64,000 nt of DNA from Ixodes scapularis (lineage: Eukaryota; Arthropoda; Arachnida; Ixodida; Ixodidae), in the NCBI RefSeq assembly GCF_016920785.2, contig NW_024609835.1, positions 177,999,109-178,063,108 on the forward strand, in the 5' to 3' direction. Positions 1 to 11,322 of this stretch are shown in pieces; the first letter of the stretch is position 1, and each line of letters begins with the position of its first letter. The translations under genes were made by a program, and so were the position numbers. The notes beneath the pieces are model-generated. The model saw only the letters and a list, made by a program, of their open reading frames with translations. It had not been told where the DNA came from and did no database searches.

Positions 1-556
1 CTCGTTTCTTGCGATGCAGTGGCGTTCGGTTCAGCGCCACTTCGTGGAATGGCTTTCGAAGGAATGGTGTTCAATTAAATGTCCCGACAGACTCATTCAC
101 CTACGTCAGCACCTGGGCATGATTGCTGGCATGTCACATTTCGTATTGTTTACTGCAGTTATAGTTGGATGCAATGAAAGTCGGCGCGTGGAAATTATCA
201 TTATTTGCATTTCACCCCCTGCCTTGATAAAAGCGACAGCGAAGTTTGTAAATGTCGTTTAGTTACAACAATCAGAAGTTTGTTTTCCGAAATGAGAAGC
301 TGTCGAGTGAGGCTCTCCCGAGAATGCACTTTTTGATAAAGAAGGGCTGGATAGTTAACCGATCTACCTTCCGATTATTTGATTAAAGCTTTGATTCCGA
401 TTGATATTTAACCGATATAGCGGTTGAGGTCCACTGAACGAGAGAAAACAAAAACAGAGAGCTTCCTTACGCTTTCTCGTTGCTGCCGAGCTCTCCCAAA
501 GCATAAGCTCCAACCTCAAACTCCATGGAAATCACGCAAACAACGCCATTAATCAT
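1..556. other. No recognisable gene
   Basis: AT-leaning intergenic sequence. The only open frames are short and show no domain or family signature. I see no RNA gene, repeat array or terminal inverted repeat here. Confidence 0.5.
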
Positions 557-711
557 TAGGGAGTTTTAGTGGGCCGTGTTTCCCCCTTTGCTAAGCCTTC
601 CGCAACGAAGAAACCGCCACTGCGCCTGTGTGCCAATGGCCTTGGCTGTAGAGTTCCGGGTAGCGGAAGGGCTTAGCGGAGGGGGAAACACGGTCCACCA
701 AAAACTCCCTA
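557..711. mobile_element. MITE, TA-flanked, copy 1
   Basis: Short non-coding inverted-repeat element of about 155 bp including the flanking TA dinucleotides. The left end reads TA-GGGAGTTTTAGTGG and the right end is its imperfect inverse, CCACCAAAAACTCCC-TA. Pairing continues inward through the GTGTTTCCCCC and GCTTAGCGGA segments, so the arms reach about 50 bp. A second copy with related ends lies at 11187-11322. A TA flank at both copies suits a Tc1/mariner-like or other TA-targeting transposase supplied in trans, but no transposase is linked and the superfamily is not proven. Confidence 0.75.
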
Positions 712-2160
712 TTGTTAACTTGGGACTGGGTTCAAAAACGAGACAAGTATGGTCGAGGCTAAGCGACCTTGACGATGAATTTTGCGTCCCCAACGCTGCA
801 ATGTCAAGAAGGAGAGTGAAGATTTCGGTGTTTCGCCTCCGGTACCGCTTGACCTCGACCGCAAAGTTCGACAAGGTTTTTATGCAGTTGCTGACCGGCT
901 CATCAATGAAGTGCAACGATGGTTCACACAGGATGGTTCCGACATGCTCCTGAGGCTAAAACAAATCCTCGTCGTCTCATCGAAAGGGAAAGCACCGTCT
1001 TAGTTCAGAAGGATTCAAAGAGCGCCCGGGGATTCACGCCTCATATTTTAGCCTGATGCTGATTCTGATCAGCCTATTTTAGCGACTTCGGCGAGATCAT
1101 TCAGCGACCTCTGGCGCTTAAAGACACCTCCGGTCGACGATGTCCTAGTCTCGACTTCCTCACCTCATTCTCCTTCATGTTCACCAAGAAATAACTGTTA
1201 CCATCGATCTAGTGCAATTCATAAGGAAGTTCGTCTCCACAACCACAGAAAAAAAACAAAAAAGTCACATTTGAAAGCGTATACCATTCAGGGATCCCGA
1301 GCAATACGAATATTATGTCTATTATGTTAATTTTCTTTGTTTGATGTTTTAGTTTATCTTTTGGATCTTTGCATGGGCGGTGGATTTATACGAGCAATAA
1401 ACTTGTGATTGCGCCTTTTCCGCCCTTGAAATTGTCTATTGTTGTCTTTAATCTCTTAACCCCTAAACCCCATAGACCAAAGAAAATTGAGTGTGTGTTC
1501 TCCTGTTGTAGAGTTTGAAGTGTGATAGGCGCTGACTTGACGCGCAGCCGACGGACAAATGGAAGCACCGCGCTCGCATTCCAGATCGGCCAAAAAACAA
1601 TAAGTCAACCTTAGCCGCGGCGTGCAAGTGTTAATATGATCATCAGTAACATCAAGTTCTCTATTAAGCGTTGAAGCTCCTAATTAATGCTTAAAACATT
1701 GGAAAAAACCTTCGCAAAACAGATATCCCCACTTACCTTTACATCCTTGGCTACGTTTACATGGATTCGCATCGACCAGTAGCGGCACCTCGTGACCTTT
1801 CGATTGTTTCCGGGGTCTCCGGTTTGCCTAGCGTAGTGGAAGTCGCAATTGAGCTCGCAGCGGCACTGGCGGCACCTCGGAGCAGCGAAAATGACTGACA
1901 GTGCAGCGGTGCTGGCGCTCTGTTTGGTGTTTCAGCAACTTTATTTTGCTTCGCTGGTTGTCGCGTGTACAGACTTTTATTATGCCGCCATCGTTGCCAC
2001 CTTTCTTCAACATCAACACCGCTGCTGACGGATACGTAGCGGCATTACGCCGCTGCGTCCTTTCCTGACCAGGGGTTGGATCTCCCAAAAGCTGGCTGTC
2101 ATTAAACTACTACGTCATCTGGCGTGGTTGAGGTGTACGCCTGTGACGACTTACGCATTG
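712..2160. other. Unassigned intergenic sequence
   Basis: No gene recognised. Small open frames at 576-1003 overlap the MITE. A short frame beginning at ATG 1890 encodes about 46 hydrophobic residues before a stop and has no recognisable family. No RNA gene is visible. Confidence 0.4.
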
Positions 2161-2166
2161 TCTAGC

Positions 2167-2300
2167 GTTACGTCCGACGGAACCCAAAATAGAAATTAAA
2201 GTTACATCCGACGTAACTTCACCCCAAGGTTTCAAGTTATATCCGGCGGAACTCGAAATGAAAATGAGAGTTATGTCCGACGGCAATAAAAGTTAAAGTG
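2167..2300. repeat. Tandem repeat, 34-35 bp unit, four copies
   Basis: Four diverged direct repeats start at about 2167, 2201, 2236 and 2270. Each begins with a variant of GTTACGTCCGACGGAAC followed by an A-rich spacer. The spacing is 34, 35 and 34 bp. The array ends about 35 bp before a strong foldback at 2334-2442 and may be part of the same mobile unit. Confidence 0.8.
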
Positions 2301-2333
2301 ACGTTCTGTTTAACTTACGCAACATTATTGAAT

Positions 2334-2442
2334 GTTAAACATAATGAAAAACAGCCTCAGATAAACAGGGACGAAGGACGGGTGAGGTCTTTACCCGTTC
2401 TTCGTCCCTGTTTGTCTGAGGCCGTTTTTCATCATGCTTAAC
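2334..2442. repeat. Foldback hairpin, two 50-bp arms
   Basis: The arms at 2334-2383 and 2393-2442 are near-perfect reverse complements around a 9-base loop. The outermost bases are GTTAAACATAATG on the left and CATGCTTAAC on the right. The core pairs AACAGGGACGAAGGACGGGT with ACCCGTTCTTCGTCCCTGTT. Only a handful of mismatches are present, so the structure is young or maintained. It could be the end of a foldback transposon together with the neighbouring tandem array; no coding sequence is linked. Confidence 0.85.
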
Positions 2443-2599
2443 TGTTACTAACTGGCCCAAATCTCCACCCTACTTCAGTTTATTCTTTTTCTTTCTTTCT
2501 AGAATCGAAGCGAAAACACTACGCAGCACATTTGACGTTGTTTGACACCTAGAGCGCAAAGTTCTGTAATATCAGTGACTGGTGATGATGATAGCTTAT

Positions 2600-2760
2600 T
2601 TGCCCAAAAAGAAACGACTCCGCGCGGCGCGGGAGACAACACCGCCGCGGCCGCCGCGAACATCCTGATGCGCATGCGCGTCGAGTGACGCGGACCTCCC
2701 CTCCGTCAGGGCTGGACTCGGCGCTGTATCCGTTCTGTCTAATGCAAATGAGCCGAGTGG
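2600..2760. promoter_or_regulatory. GC-rich promoter-like patch with NRF1 motif
   Basis: A local CpG-rich stretch contains a perfect palindromic NRF1-type site, TGCGCATGCGC, at 2669-2679, and an octamer ATGCAAAT at 2742-2749. Such combinations are typical of TATA-less animal promoters. No convincing downstream first exon is seen on either strand, so promoter function is inference only. Confidence 0.3.
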
Positions 2761-3417
2761 AATGTATTCCCCCTACTAAAGTATTTGGTGCTGGACTGCC
2801 CCTTTACCCTTTCCCATCTCTGGTCGGGAGAGAAACAAATTCACTTTCCCCAAAATTCATAAAAATATTGGTTCTTCAGTCCCGGAAATACTACTTAAAA
2901 TACTTCAAAAATTAAAAAAATCTCCTAAATTATATTATCGATATTAATTATATGTTGCAATTCCGTTAAAAAGGTTGAAAGAATTGCTATTGAATCAATT
3001 ATCTCAATTTTGTTTTGCTGTGTATTTTGCTTATCATAAATGCTATATGTGAATTTTTCTTCTCTGATTCAGGTACATTTGTGCACATCCTTGGGCATTA
3101 TGAGCTTATCATTTTCGTTAAAGCGATAAAGCTTATCAGAGTATAGAAATTGGGCGGTAAATGATGTTAATTGTAGGTCAACTCTTCGTATAGGCGTTGA
3201 GGTATTTTTGAAGAGTCTCTTTATATCATGTTCGAAAGCCAATCAAGGAAAGAAAGTGATATTTTTTGAGTGATTATGATCTAAAATAATCTGAAACGGA
3301 AATGTAATTTGAACTTTAATTTTATTATAAAGTTGTTTCTGAAAAAAAATGGTAGATTTGTTTTGTTTTATTCACACATTTGGTTATGAATAGGGCCGTT
3401 AATGTGCTTCGCAACAC

Positions 3418-3888
3418 GTTTTAAAGCGCACCTCTTAGGCCCCCGTTTCCGGCTTGAGCGGCGTCGGCGTCGGCGTAATCGCGCGGACCATTATGGGAAA
3501 CGTTCCTTAATGCACCGTGATGTCGTTTATACACGGTGCTGAAACGTCACGAGTGACGTTCTGACACCGCGCCAAAACGTCGCGTGATGTTTCGGCACGA
3601 GTGACGTCACCATGCCGAAACGTCACCGTGACGTTTCTTTCGGTGGAAGTCACGTGTCTTAACGTCACGTGACTTCACCGTAACCTCACATGTCGTTTCG
3701 GCACCGCGGCCAAACGTCGCGACACGACGCGCGTCACACGCGTCGTCAGTTGGAGGAGGGGAGGAGGAGAGGGTATGGATGAGGAGAAGGGGCATATCTC
3801 CCCTCAGTTGCCTCCCCTCCTCCTTCTCAAGAGCTGCGCTCTAAATAGGCGTTACAGGAAGTTGTAAACGTCTTTCATTTGTTTTATT
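3418..3888 (+). mobile_element. Family X mobile element, copy 1
   Basis: GC-rich element in AT-rich surroundings. It opens with AAAGCGCACCTCTTAGG, then GTTTCCGGCTTGAGCGGCG and a run of GTCGGC units, followed by a central region rich in GACGTCA and CACGTGAC words. It closes with AAGAGCTGCGCTCTAA and a tail resembling GGCGTTACAGGAAGTTGTAA. The same opening, core chemistry and tail recur in reverse orientation at 33955-34850, and the opening recurs at about 53100-53224. The shared ends and variable interior define a non-autonomous family; I cannot assign a superfamily. Confidence 0.7.
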
Positions 3889-5701
3889 ATAATTAACAAA
3901 AATATGCCACAGTCATCTTTGGTCGGTGCTTCGAGCACTGGTACCTAATCGAGAAGTACTTCTGTGTTAGACATCACCTGAGATATCTGTCGCGGTTTGT
4001 AATTTTTGGCGCCCGTTGCATAGCGGTCTGGCGTGTGCCTAGACTTGCTGCAATCGGGACAGTGCGTCTTGATTCGCTCAAAACGATTTTGTTAGCATTC
4101 TTCCAAGTGTATTTATGTATTCTCACAAATATGCGCTTCAACTTCGACAACACGAGGAAAGAAATATTGCAGCATCTCGTTGAAAAAGCAACGAGCTCGC
4201 GCCCGAAATCGACGTTACCGATATCGCTGTATCGGCCATGTCACAGAACAGACGAAGCACTTCTTGTTTGACAACCATTTGCATCCAGTCATTCATCATC
4301 TCGGTAATCTCGGTGTCATCAGTCTTGTGGTTGTGCCCTTCCGCTTGTTCCGCGTACGTTTGTCGTGGTGTCGTTACCTTCGCCACAGTTTACAATGGGT
4401 CTTCTCGACGGGTGTACAGCGGGAGGCCAAAACACTGTGTCGCAAAAGACTGTGTGATACGACTTGTGAATTTTGAGACGCCGGTACATATATCTCGCGT
4501 CGCCGTCCTTTCCAACCTGAGCTCCTGTATAGAGTGATCCCTTGTGAGGTCAGCTCTTTCGGGACGAGGACTACGTCAGGAACCCCAGTGAGCTGCAAAG
4601 TGTGAATGAACCGAACGGGTAAAATCTGTTGAACCCAAAAGTTCTTCTAAGTGTATTCTCCAGAAAGCGCACGCCGGAACAGCTCGCTCTCGGAGAGGTG
4701 GTCGGTCATGGTGTTGTCAAAGCACGCACGACACCGCCACTCCCTGGTTCCGCAAATCCCGGTGATATGTTGTCACAGCCCTCGGGTACTCTGACTAAGC
4801 GAGGTAAAAACGCGTTAGCGCAACCAAGCGTCAACGCTCAGATCTATAGTTCGCTTGGCCCTATGGGGAGGCCGGTAACGTCTTGGGCAAGTCGCCACCG
4901 CGACAGATTTCCCGAGACGCATCGGGCTCTTTGGTGACTGAATTTGAAGCGCTCAGCAGAATTGAACATTTAGAACGAAACATAACTGTGATCTGTATGA
5001 CATGCAAGCGTGCGATTGTCATTAGCAGATAGATTTCATCGTGTTTAACTTATATCTGAACGTGAGTGGTATCGTTTAAGTTTCGATTTGGTCCCCCTTA
5101 AAGCCGACACATGCCGGTCAAAGGTACGTGCTCTTCAAAGGAATCATGCGTATGCTTTTTCATATTTTTTTATCGCGTGATCCCGCTCTTTTGTCATGAG
5201 TATAAGAAGGGAGCGTAGCCACGTAACAAAATATCGATGGCTAACCGTCTTGCAAGTGTTGAGCTCCCACCACCCAGTCTGCGAAACATTGAACGATGTA
5301 TAGTGCGGCCTCAAATTTCCGTCCCGTGGCGTAACTTGCACACACATCTCCTAAAGGCTCCGACCGTATGTACGTACTTGAAAGATCTGACTATGATATG
5401 CCATATATACATGTATATGCCACAAATTAAACGATACATAAAAGAGAAACAGAAATGCTGGACAAAAACGTCCGTCCCTGTATGTGTTCTTGGGCGACTT
5501 GAATGCCCATCTTCAACTCTAGAACTGTTCCACAATTTACACTCGTGTTCTAAAATAAACATATGAATAAACACCGGCTGACGTTTTCACCGCACATATA
5601 TGACACAGTGTGCTTTCACGCACATTGTCGCATAAAATGTCTCATAAACAGTTTTGTATTTTTGTGAACAACTGGTGAATAAATATTATACCTATAGAAG
5701 A
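3889..5701. other. Unassigned sequence, no gene recognised
   Basis: Small overlapping frames on both strands around 4035-4940 and 5140-5570 have coding-like stretches but no domain I recognise. The longest minus-strand frame (4138-4386) has an acidic, Thr-rich composition. They could be exon scraps or old transposon sequence. No structural RNA or array is visible. Confidence 0.4.
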
Positions 5702-6215
5702 TTTTTTTCTTTATTTGTTTTGCGGATATTTTCCGCATGGGGGCAGAGATAAAGGCACAAGTGCCTGACGGAGCCTCTACCCCCCAAATGTTCAGCCGTG
5801 GCAAAAAAGATAAGGGCGTCACATGCAACAACATTGCAACTAAGCAGAAAATACACATGCACTCTGGAAGCCGCAATCACAGGATCGCACAAGCCAGACA
5901 AAGCGCACCATCAATGACAACAAAACAAGGTAACAAAGCAGGGTGAAGATTAGAAAATGCGCAGGCAATCCATTGAAATAGTAAAACCGCTTGCGTGACA
6001 CATCACATTATGAACATATTAACGTTGGACATCAGCAAAGTAATGCATGCTGTACGCAGAAAAAAACGACAAAATAAAACAACAACAAAGAAATGTACAC
6101 TCAGGTAGGTCACTAATATAAAACTTTGACCAGAAGAAAATAGTGGTCTAAATTAATACACATAGAGATCACGAATAAGATAAGTTCAGAAACTAGAAAT
6201 AGAAAAAAGAAAATT

Positions 6216-6680
6216 TCACAATGAAAATGTAATAGCACCACCAACCAGAAGCGTTCTGCATTTACTTTTGAATTCATAGAAAGTTGTGTTATAGTTTATG
6301 TTCAATTCTGTATTGTTAAGAATTTTAATTATTTGAAAAGTTAAAGTTTGTCGGCCGTAATTTGTTCTTATGGTCGGCATTTTTATCTTTGGATCTCGAA
6401 GCGTATGTGCGCTCACGCTGTTTGTTGGGGTGGTGTGCAGTTCGTTTTTATGTATCCATTGTAACAGTTTAAAGTAGTAAACCTGGTCATCCTTGAGCAT
6501 ATTATATTTTAGAAAAAGTGGCTGTGTGCTTAAGTTTCTTTTATCACCTCTATAGTTTTCACATATACGTAGTATTCTCTTTTGTAATATAATTATGTTA
6601 TTGTAGTTCGCAGCTGTTGTTGCTCCCCAGACCAATATACCGTAACTAATTTTATAGTAAAATAAGGAATAGTATAACAT
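6216..6680 (-). pseudogene. LINE A ORF2 C-terminal region
   Basis: A 154-codon open block downstream of the RT core. The segment around KISYGILVWGATTAANYNNI matches the thumb/C-terminal region usual in LINE ORF2 proteins, where a tyrosine- and tryptophan-containing GxxVWG motif precedes a basic RxLRI segment. It ends at a normal stop, followed by the 3' UTR. It is separated from the RT core by a degenerate stretch at 6681-6987. No independent function is expected. Confidence 0.75.
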
Positions 6681-6987
6681 TTGTTTTAACCAGGTAGGTA
6701 CTAAGTTTTGAATTTTATATAAGCTGCCGGTAACTCGAGATAATTCAGTTTTAAGTTTATTGACATGAGTATTCCACGATAGGTCCTCGGAAAACCATAC
6801 ATGTAAAAAAATTTGATCTCTTACTTGCTCTAATAAGCAAACGTAATATTGATAGAGCTCTGTGTCTTCAAATGTAATATTGATAGAGCTGCAATCTCGT
6901 TTATTTACTGGTTTAAAAATTACATACTTAGTTTTACTTGTATTTAAACTTAAACAATTGATTTGTAGATTTGTAGTTTAGAAGTTA

Positions 6988-7323
6988 CTAAACAGTCTTT
7001 TTTAAGCCAGAGAAAAATACATTTGTATCGTCTGCATACATTATTAATTGAGGAGAGCCTAGTATATGTGTTATATCATTAATATATACAAGGAACAACA
7101 GAGGCCCTAGGATAGAACCCTGAGGAACGCCGTTTTGTATTTTCAATTTATTAGATGATTGATTATTGACATAAACGTATTGATAGCGGTTTGTAAGATA
7201 GGATTTGATTAGTTTTAATGCGACACCTCGAACTCCGCAAGTTTGAAGATTTCCTAGTAGAATATTGTGTTGCACAGTGTCAAAAGCTTTTCGTAAGTCT
7301 AGGAATAGGTCAAGTGTATACAA
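6988..7323 (-). pseudogene. LINE A reverse transcriptase core (fingers/palm)
   Basis: A 111-codon block with the motifs of a non-LTR reverse transcriptase: LFLDLRKAFDTVQH (motif A, catalytic Asp), NGVPQGSILGPLLF (motif B) and MYADDTNVFF (motif C, YADD intact). The family normally makes target-primed cDNA from its own RNA. The catalytic residues survive, but the block is cut off by stops and frame changes on both sides, so no complete ORF2 can be made from this copy. Confidence 0.85.
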
Positions 7324-7476
7324 CTTATTCTCAATATTTTCAACAATTTTATCTTCTATTTCAATCAGTGCTAGTTCCGCAGACTTCTTTTTCGGAAATC
7401 CATATTGAGCCTGGGTTATTATTTTATGCTTCTGAAAAAACTGGTCAGCCTATCATTAATAACACTCTCAAAGATA

Positions 7477-7902
7477 TTAAAAAAAAACTGGAAGAACTGA
7501 AATTGGTCTATAATTATTTATAGTGGTCACACCGCCTCCCTTGAACACGGGAAAAACTTTGGCTATTTTTAGCTCATCGGGAAATTCGCCACATGCAAGT
7601 GTGATATTTATTAGATGGGATAATATTGGGCTAATAATCCTCACGGTGTGCTTGATTGGTAAGACTTCTATTTCGTCATCCCCAGCGGCAACATCATTTT
7701 CTAAACTTCTTATGATTCTATCGATTTCCAAAGACGTCGTTGGAAGAAGCATGATTGATTCTAGTTGATTTTTTCCGAGCGCGCATTTCTCCAAATCTGC
7801 ATTTTCCCCTGTATACCTTCCTATGTTAACGAAGTGCCGATTCATTTCATCTGCTAGTTCTTTCCCGGTGACGCTTACATTATCTATCATGATTTCGTTC
7901 AC
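7477..7902 (-). pseudogene. LINE A ORF2 linker and RT N-terminus
   Basis: A 141-codon block between endonuclease and RT. It contains ELADEMNRHFVNIG and the RT entry region IAKVFPVFKGG followed by INNYRPISVLPVF, the fingers motif common to CR1/Jockey-type elements. It leaves frame near 7480, before the motif A block at 7323. It is part of the same broken ORF2. Confidence 0.8.
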
Positions 7903-8317
7903 ACTAGAATGGGCTTGCTTGCGATTCGTTAATTGTTTATCATGTCCAATATTTTCTTATGATCATTGTGAATATGCAGAAATTTATTTTGATGGTAATC
8001 ACATTTCGCCTTTTTTAGGTCGGAGTTTAGTTTGTTTCTGTAACTTTTAAATTGTGCCAACATGTGGGGATCACGACACTAAATAAAAGCATGATATATA
8101 TTTTTGTTTTTTTATCCTTTTATATAGGTCGCCCGTTATCCACGGTTTTCTCATTTTTCTACGTCCTGTTTTACTTCGCCGTAAAAAAAGAGCTGTATTA
8201 TAGCACTGTTTGAATTTAGACAAGAAGCTATTATAGGCATCTAAAGTGTTATGCTCTTCGTAAAGGACATTCCAGTTTTCTTGCTCTATAAGGGTGCCAA
8301 AATGACTTAGCGTTTCT

Positions 8318-9113
8318 TCATTTATGGTCCGATGCCAAAAGATTTCTGTACAGTTGTTTTTCTTTACCTAAAGACAATCCTAAGCAGAAGAGAGGAAAAT
8401 GGTCACTAATATCGTACAAACGTGCACCTGCCGTAGTCTGACTGTTATCAACGTTTGTAATACAGACGTCAAGAGACGTTGCAGTGTGTGCGGTCACCCT
8501 GGTTGGTAGTGTTATTACATTGCTACAGGCATACTGATGAGTGAGTGATATCGCGGAATTCTCTCGCATGCAGATCGTCAGAAATTATATCTATGTTTAT
8601 ATTTCCGAGAATAAAAAATGACGTTGTTACAGTTCCAAGATAACATAGTGCACTATCAAGAAAAGCCATAAATTCATACATATTGCCGGAAGGCAGTCTG
8701 TACAAAACAGCTACTGCTAAGTTTGATATGTTAACAAATAAACTTTCAACATTTTCGTCTATTGTGGTTAAATCATCAATTATCTGGTACTGGAAGTGGT
8801 TTTTCAAATAGAGGGCTATGCCGCCACCTCTGTTTTTTTCTCTGCATAGACTTTCACACGAGTACCCCTGAAGTTGCGGTAGTATGTCTTCTTTTGTCAA
8901 CCATGTTTCCGTGAGTGATATAGCATCAAATTCCAAACTTAGAGAATGTAATAATAGTTCAAGATCTTGTACTTTATTTTTAACACTCCTCGTGTTAAAA
9001 TGTATAGTCGAGTACTGTCCCTTGCTGTTTTTATACTTGTTAATGAATGCTTGACAATCATAATAATAACAATCAGGTCGCATATCGTCGTCCATTTTCA
9101 GTTTCGTATGCAC
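8318..9113 (-). pseudogene. LINE A APE-type endonuclease
   Basis: Two overlapping frames (9113-8523 and 8569-8318) together cover an apurinic-like endonuclease domain. Visible signatures are STIHFNTRSVKNK (N-terminal motif), AISLTETWLT (catalytic Glu), NRGGGIALYLK, AVLYRLPS, FFILGNINIDI (catalytic Asp replaced by Asn at the first position of the D-x-N motif) and YDISDHFPL (SDH). The frame change lies near 8560. In intact relatives this domain nicks target DNA to prime reverse transcription. The frameshift and the D-to-N change point to loss of function. Confidence 0.85.
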
Positions 9114-9340
9114 TCCGAACGTGCTACCATTTTTTTTAAATTCGTTATTTTGTCGACGTCGGACATGTTAGTGATTCGAAGAATGGTTGCGTGCTCGTCC
9201 TTTCGCGCAAAGATCTTCCCACCCGCAGACCAGACAAACTTCCATCCAACGCTTTTCTTCTTGGCAACCGCAGCGCCCAGTAGCTTTTTCTTTCAGCTGG
9301 TTAGATGCTCATTTACGTACACAGCGTTGCAGTTCCCGCC
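9114..9340 (-). pseudogene. LINE A ORF1 C-terminal (FP-like) domain relic
   Basis: Reading the minus strand from 9340 gives VYVNEHLTS, an in-frame TGA, then KKKLLGAAVAKKK, GWKFVWSAGGKIFARKDE and ILRITNMSDVDKI. This pattern (VNEHLT ... KYVW..G.I..RK ... I.I....L.KI) is the C-terminal region found in many invertebrate LINE ORF1 proteins and related to the Baculo_FP domain. It sits directly upstream of the endonuclease, where ORF1 belongs. Domain naming rests on motif recognition only. Confidence 0.6.
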
Positions 9341-10867
9341 ATAATCAAGGTCTTTTGTGTTCAACCTTTGCTTTTTGCATTTTGCCAGGATTGTGTCTCG
9401 TTCAGTACGTTGCACAAATCATAAGACATGGAATCGTTTGGTGGTCATAATGCTCTGATGCTTAAAAAATAAGCGTTTTTATAAAAGTGCGTCACTAAAC
9501 ACGACTGCTAAAAATGATACCGCTATTACGGCCAACACTTGTTCATGGAACATCTTTAGCGTTTTCTTATCATTAAGTAAGTACTAAAGCGTTATTTGTC
9601 TAATACTTTTGTTACAAATAACTACGTAAATTTTTTTTTCAATAAAGACCATTGAGAGGTATAGGACTTCTGTTTAAATACAAAATAAATTCTTGATTAA
9701 AAGCTTTATAATGATAAAAAACGCGTGAACTTTTGAGGCGTCCTTGAGAAAGCTAGAGTTGAGCTTTTGTTTGTATCTCACATTTATATTATATGTATGT
9801 GGAATAAAACAACACCTTTCGAGAAACCTGATTTATGATTCCATTATGTTGTCTGCCTCAATAGTACAGCTGAATTATTTTACAATCTTACACGCATACA
9901 CAAGGTTGATCTCATTCGATTGCCCTTTGACGAGAAACAGAATGACAACCGATGAATAAGTTGACTTTTTTTAACAAACTATAGTCGATATTTTTACTGG
10001 GTAGCAAATGAATATCGTCGGCCTTCAAAAGAACAATCGGTAAGTAGCGTGCTGCGTTTTAGCTTAGGCGAGATGAGATTGTCGCATGAGCCAAAACAAT
10101 AATTCGAATTGGGGCCCCTAAACTCGTCAACACAAGGTTGGAGCAAAAAGTTTGTCGAGCACGCCGATTGGACGTTGATGAAAAAAACGCGAAGTCATTG
10201 TCGGGATAGGCCAATCGTGCGCTTCGTCGACTTCGGACCCAACTTTGTGTTTGACGAGTTCAGAGGCCTTGGTTTGTTCTCACAAGAGCTTTTGAAGCGT
10301 AGATACTATATGTTAATGTTGATACACCCTATGGATGCTCATCACGGACCCTTATAAATGTTCCATGAATCCATTAAAACCAGTGACGTTTTCATTCGAA
10401 TAAATATAGTAGCATACCTTAATGAGTTACTCTAGACGCCGCTAAATTTCTCCGGTTTCTTTGTGCACGCAACTATGCACGTGACTGAGAAGGCGATGTA
10501 AAAGTTGAGAACTAGCATAGACGCCAAACTGCCTAAAGGGGAACTCAGCAGATATTTTTTTTTTTAGTCTTCGATTTGGCTGGAAATTGTCAGATCTCAT
10601 CAATAGCCGTTTTTCAACTAATAGTCCAGATATTTTATAGGAATAAAGCTTTTTCGTGAAATTATTGCATGTTTAAGTTACACCGGTCGCGAGGGTTCCA
10701 GGAAGCGACTGCCTACTGGCAAGAATAAAAATTCGTTACTTTTCCCTACCTGTATACGTCACCGGCGGGCCGGCGGACGAGCGACCCGCGCAACCGCGAA
10801 GCGGCTTTCCGGGAGAAAGTGATCGAGATTATTTTTTCCTAGCATCAGGGTTGAAACTTTCTTTGTA
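9341..10867. other. Unassigned intergenic sequence
   Basis: AT-rich, with short frames at 9744-9959 and 10109-10357 that show no known domain. No RNA gene, array or clear terminal repeat is seen. Confidence 0.4.
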
Positions 10868-11287
10868 ATGGGTAGCGAGCTGTGCTTTAGGGTAAATTGT
10901 AGGAACAGTGCCGGGGAAAGCTTTTTTACCCTTGATTTCGTGGGAGAAACAAATGCTCTCCCTGGAAGCAGTGGAAGCCAATTACGTCAAGGTGCTTTTG
11001 CACGAGCTGTGTACCGAGAGAACTAGGGTCACATGGAACATTCGCGCCTGTGCTCGGAATACTTTATAGCCGCGTGCTGCGAGCTGAGTATCCTTCTGCA
11101 GCTGGAACAGCTTCAAGGGGGGCAAGCGCAAACTCAAACCAGGCGTGGCCACTACGAAATCCGTACAAAAAGGAGCGCTATAATAATAGGGAGTTTTGGT
11201 AGATCGTTTTCAAAGGCCCGCTACCGCTACGAGCGCGCGCTTCAGAGCATGCATGCAAGTGGCAGCGCGAGCTCCCGCTACGGTTAG
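10868..11287 (+). pseudogene. THAP zinc-finger domain relic, copy 1
   Basis: From ATG 10868 the frame reads MGSELCFRVNCRNSAGE then SFFTLDF, a THAP-type start (paired Cys, NC, a buried FF/F). It hits an in-frame TAG at 11021-11023 and continues in the same frame to HSRLCSEYF, the position of the THAP C-x2-H pair. There the zinc-ligand His is Tyr. THAP is a C2CH DNA-binding domain found in P-element-like transposases and host transcription factors. The stop and lost His argue for a dead copy. A MITE (11187-11322) overlaps its end. Source gene or transposon unknown. Confidence 0.5.
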
Positions 11288-11322
11288 CGCGGCCTGAAAA
11301 CACGATCTACTAAAACTCTCTA
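11187..11322. mobile_element. MITE, TA-flanked, copy 2
   Basis: 136 bp including flanking TA. Its ends, TA-GGGAGTTTTGGTAGATCG and CGATCTACTAAAACTCTC-TA, are imperfect inverses and match the ends of the copy at 557-711. Pairing continues inward into GCTA-rich segments. No coding capacity. Confidence 0.75.

Larger units (their letters stand above)
5702..9340 (-). mobile_element. LINE A, non-LTR retrotransposon, decayed
   Basis: An APE-type non-LTR retrotransposon on the minus strand. In its own 5' to 3' order it holds an ORF1 C-terminal relic (9340-9114), an endonuclease (9113-8318), a linker, reverse transcriptase (7902-6988), an ORF2 C-terminus (6680-6216) and a 3' UTR. The 3' UTR ends in an A-rich tail with AATAAAG near 5702-5725. 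Frameshifts and stops separate the blocks, so it is not active. The clade is Jockey/CR1-like by RT motifs, but the exact placement is uncertain. Confidence 0.85.
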
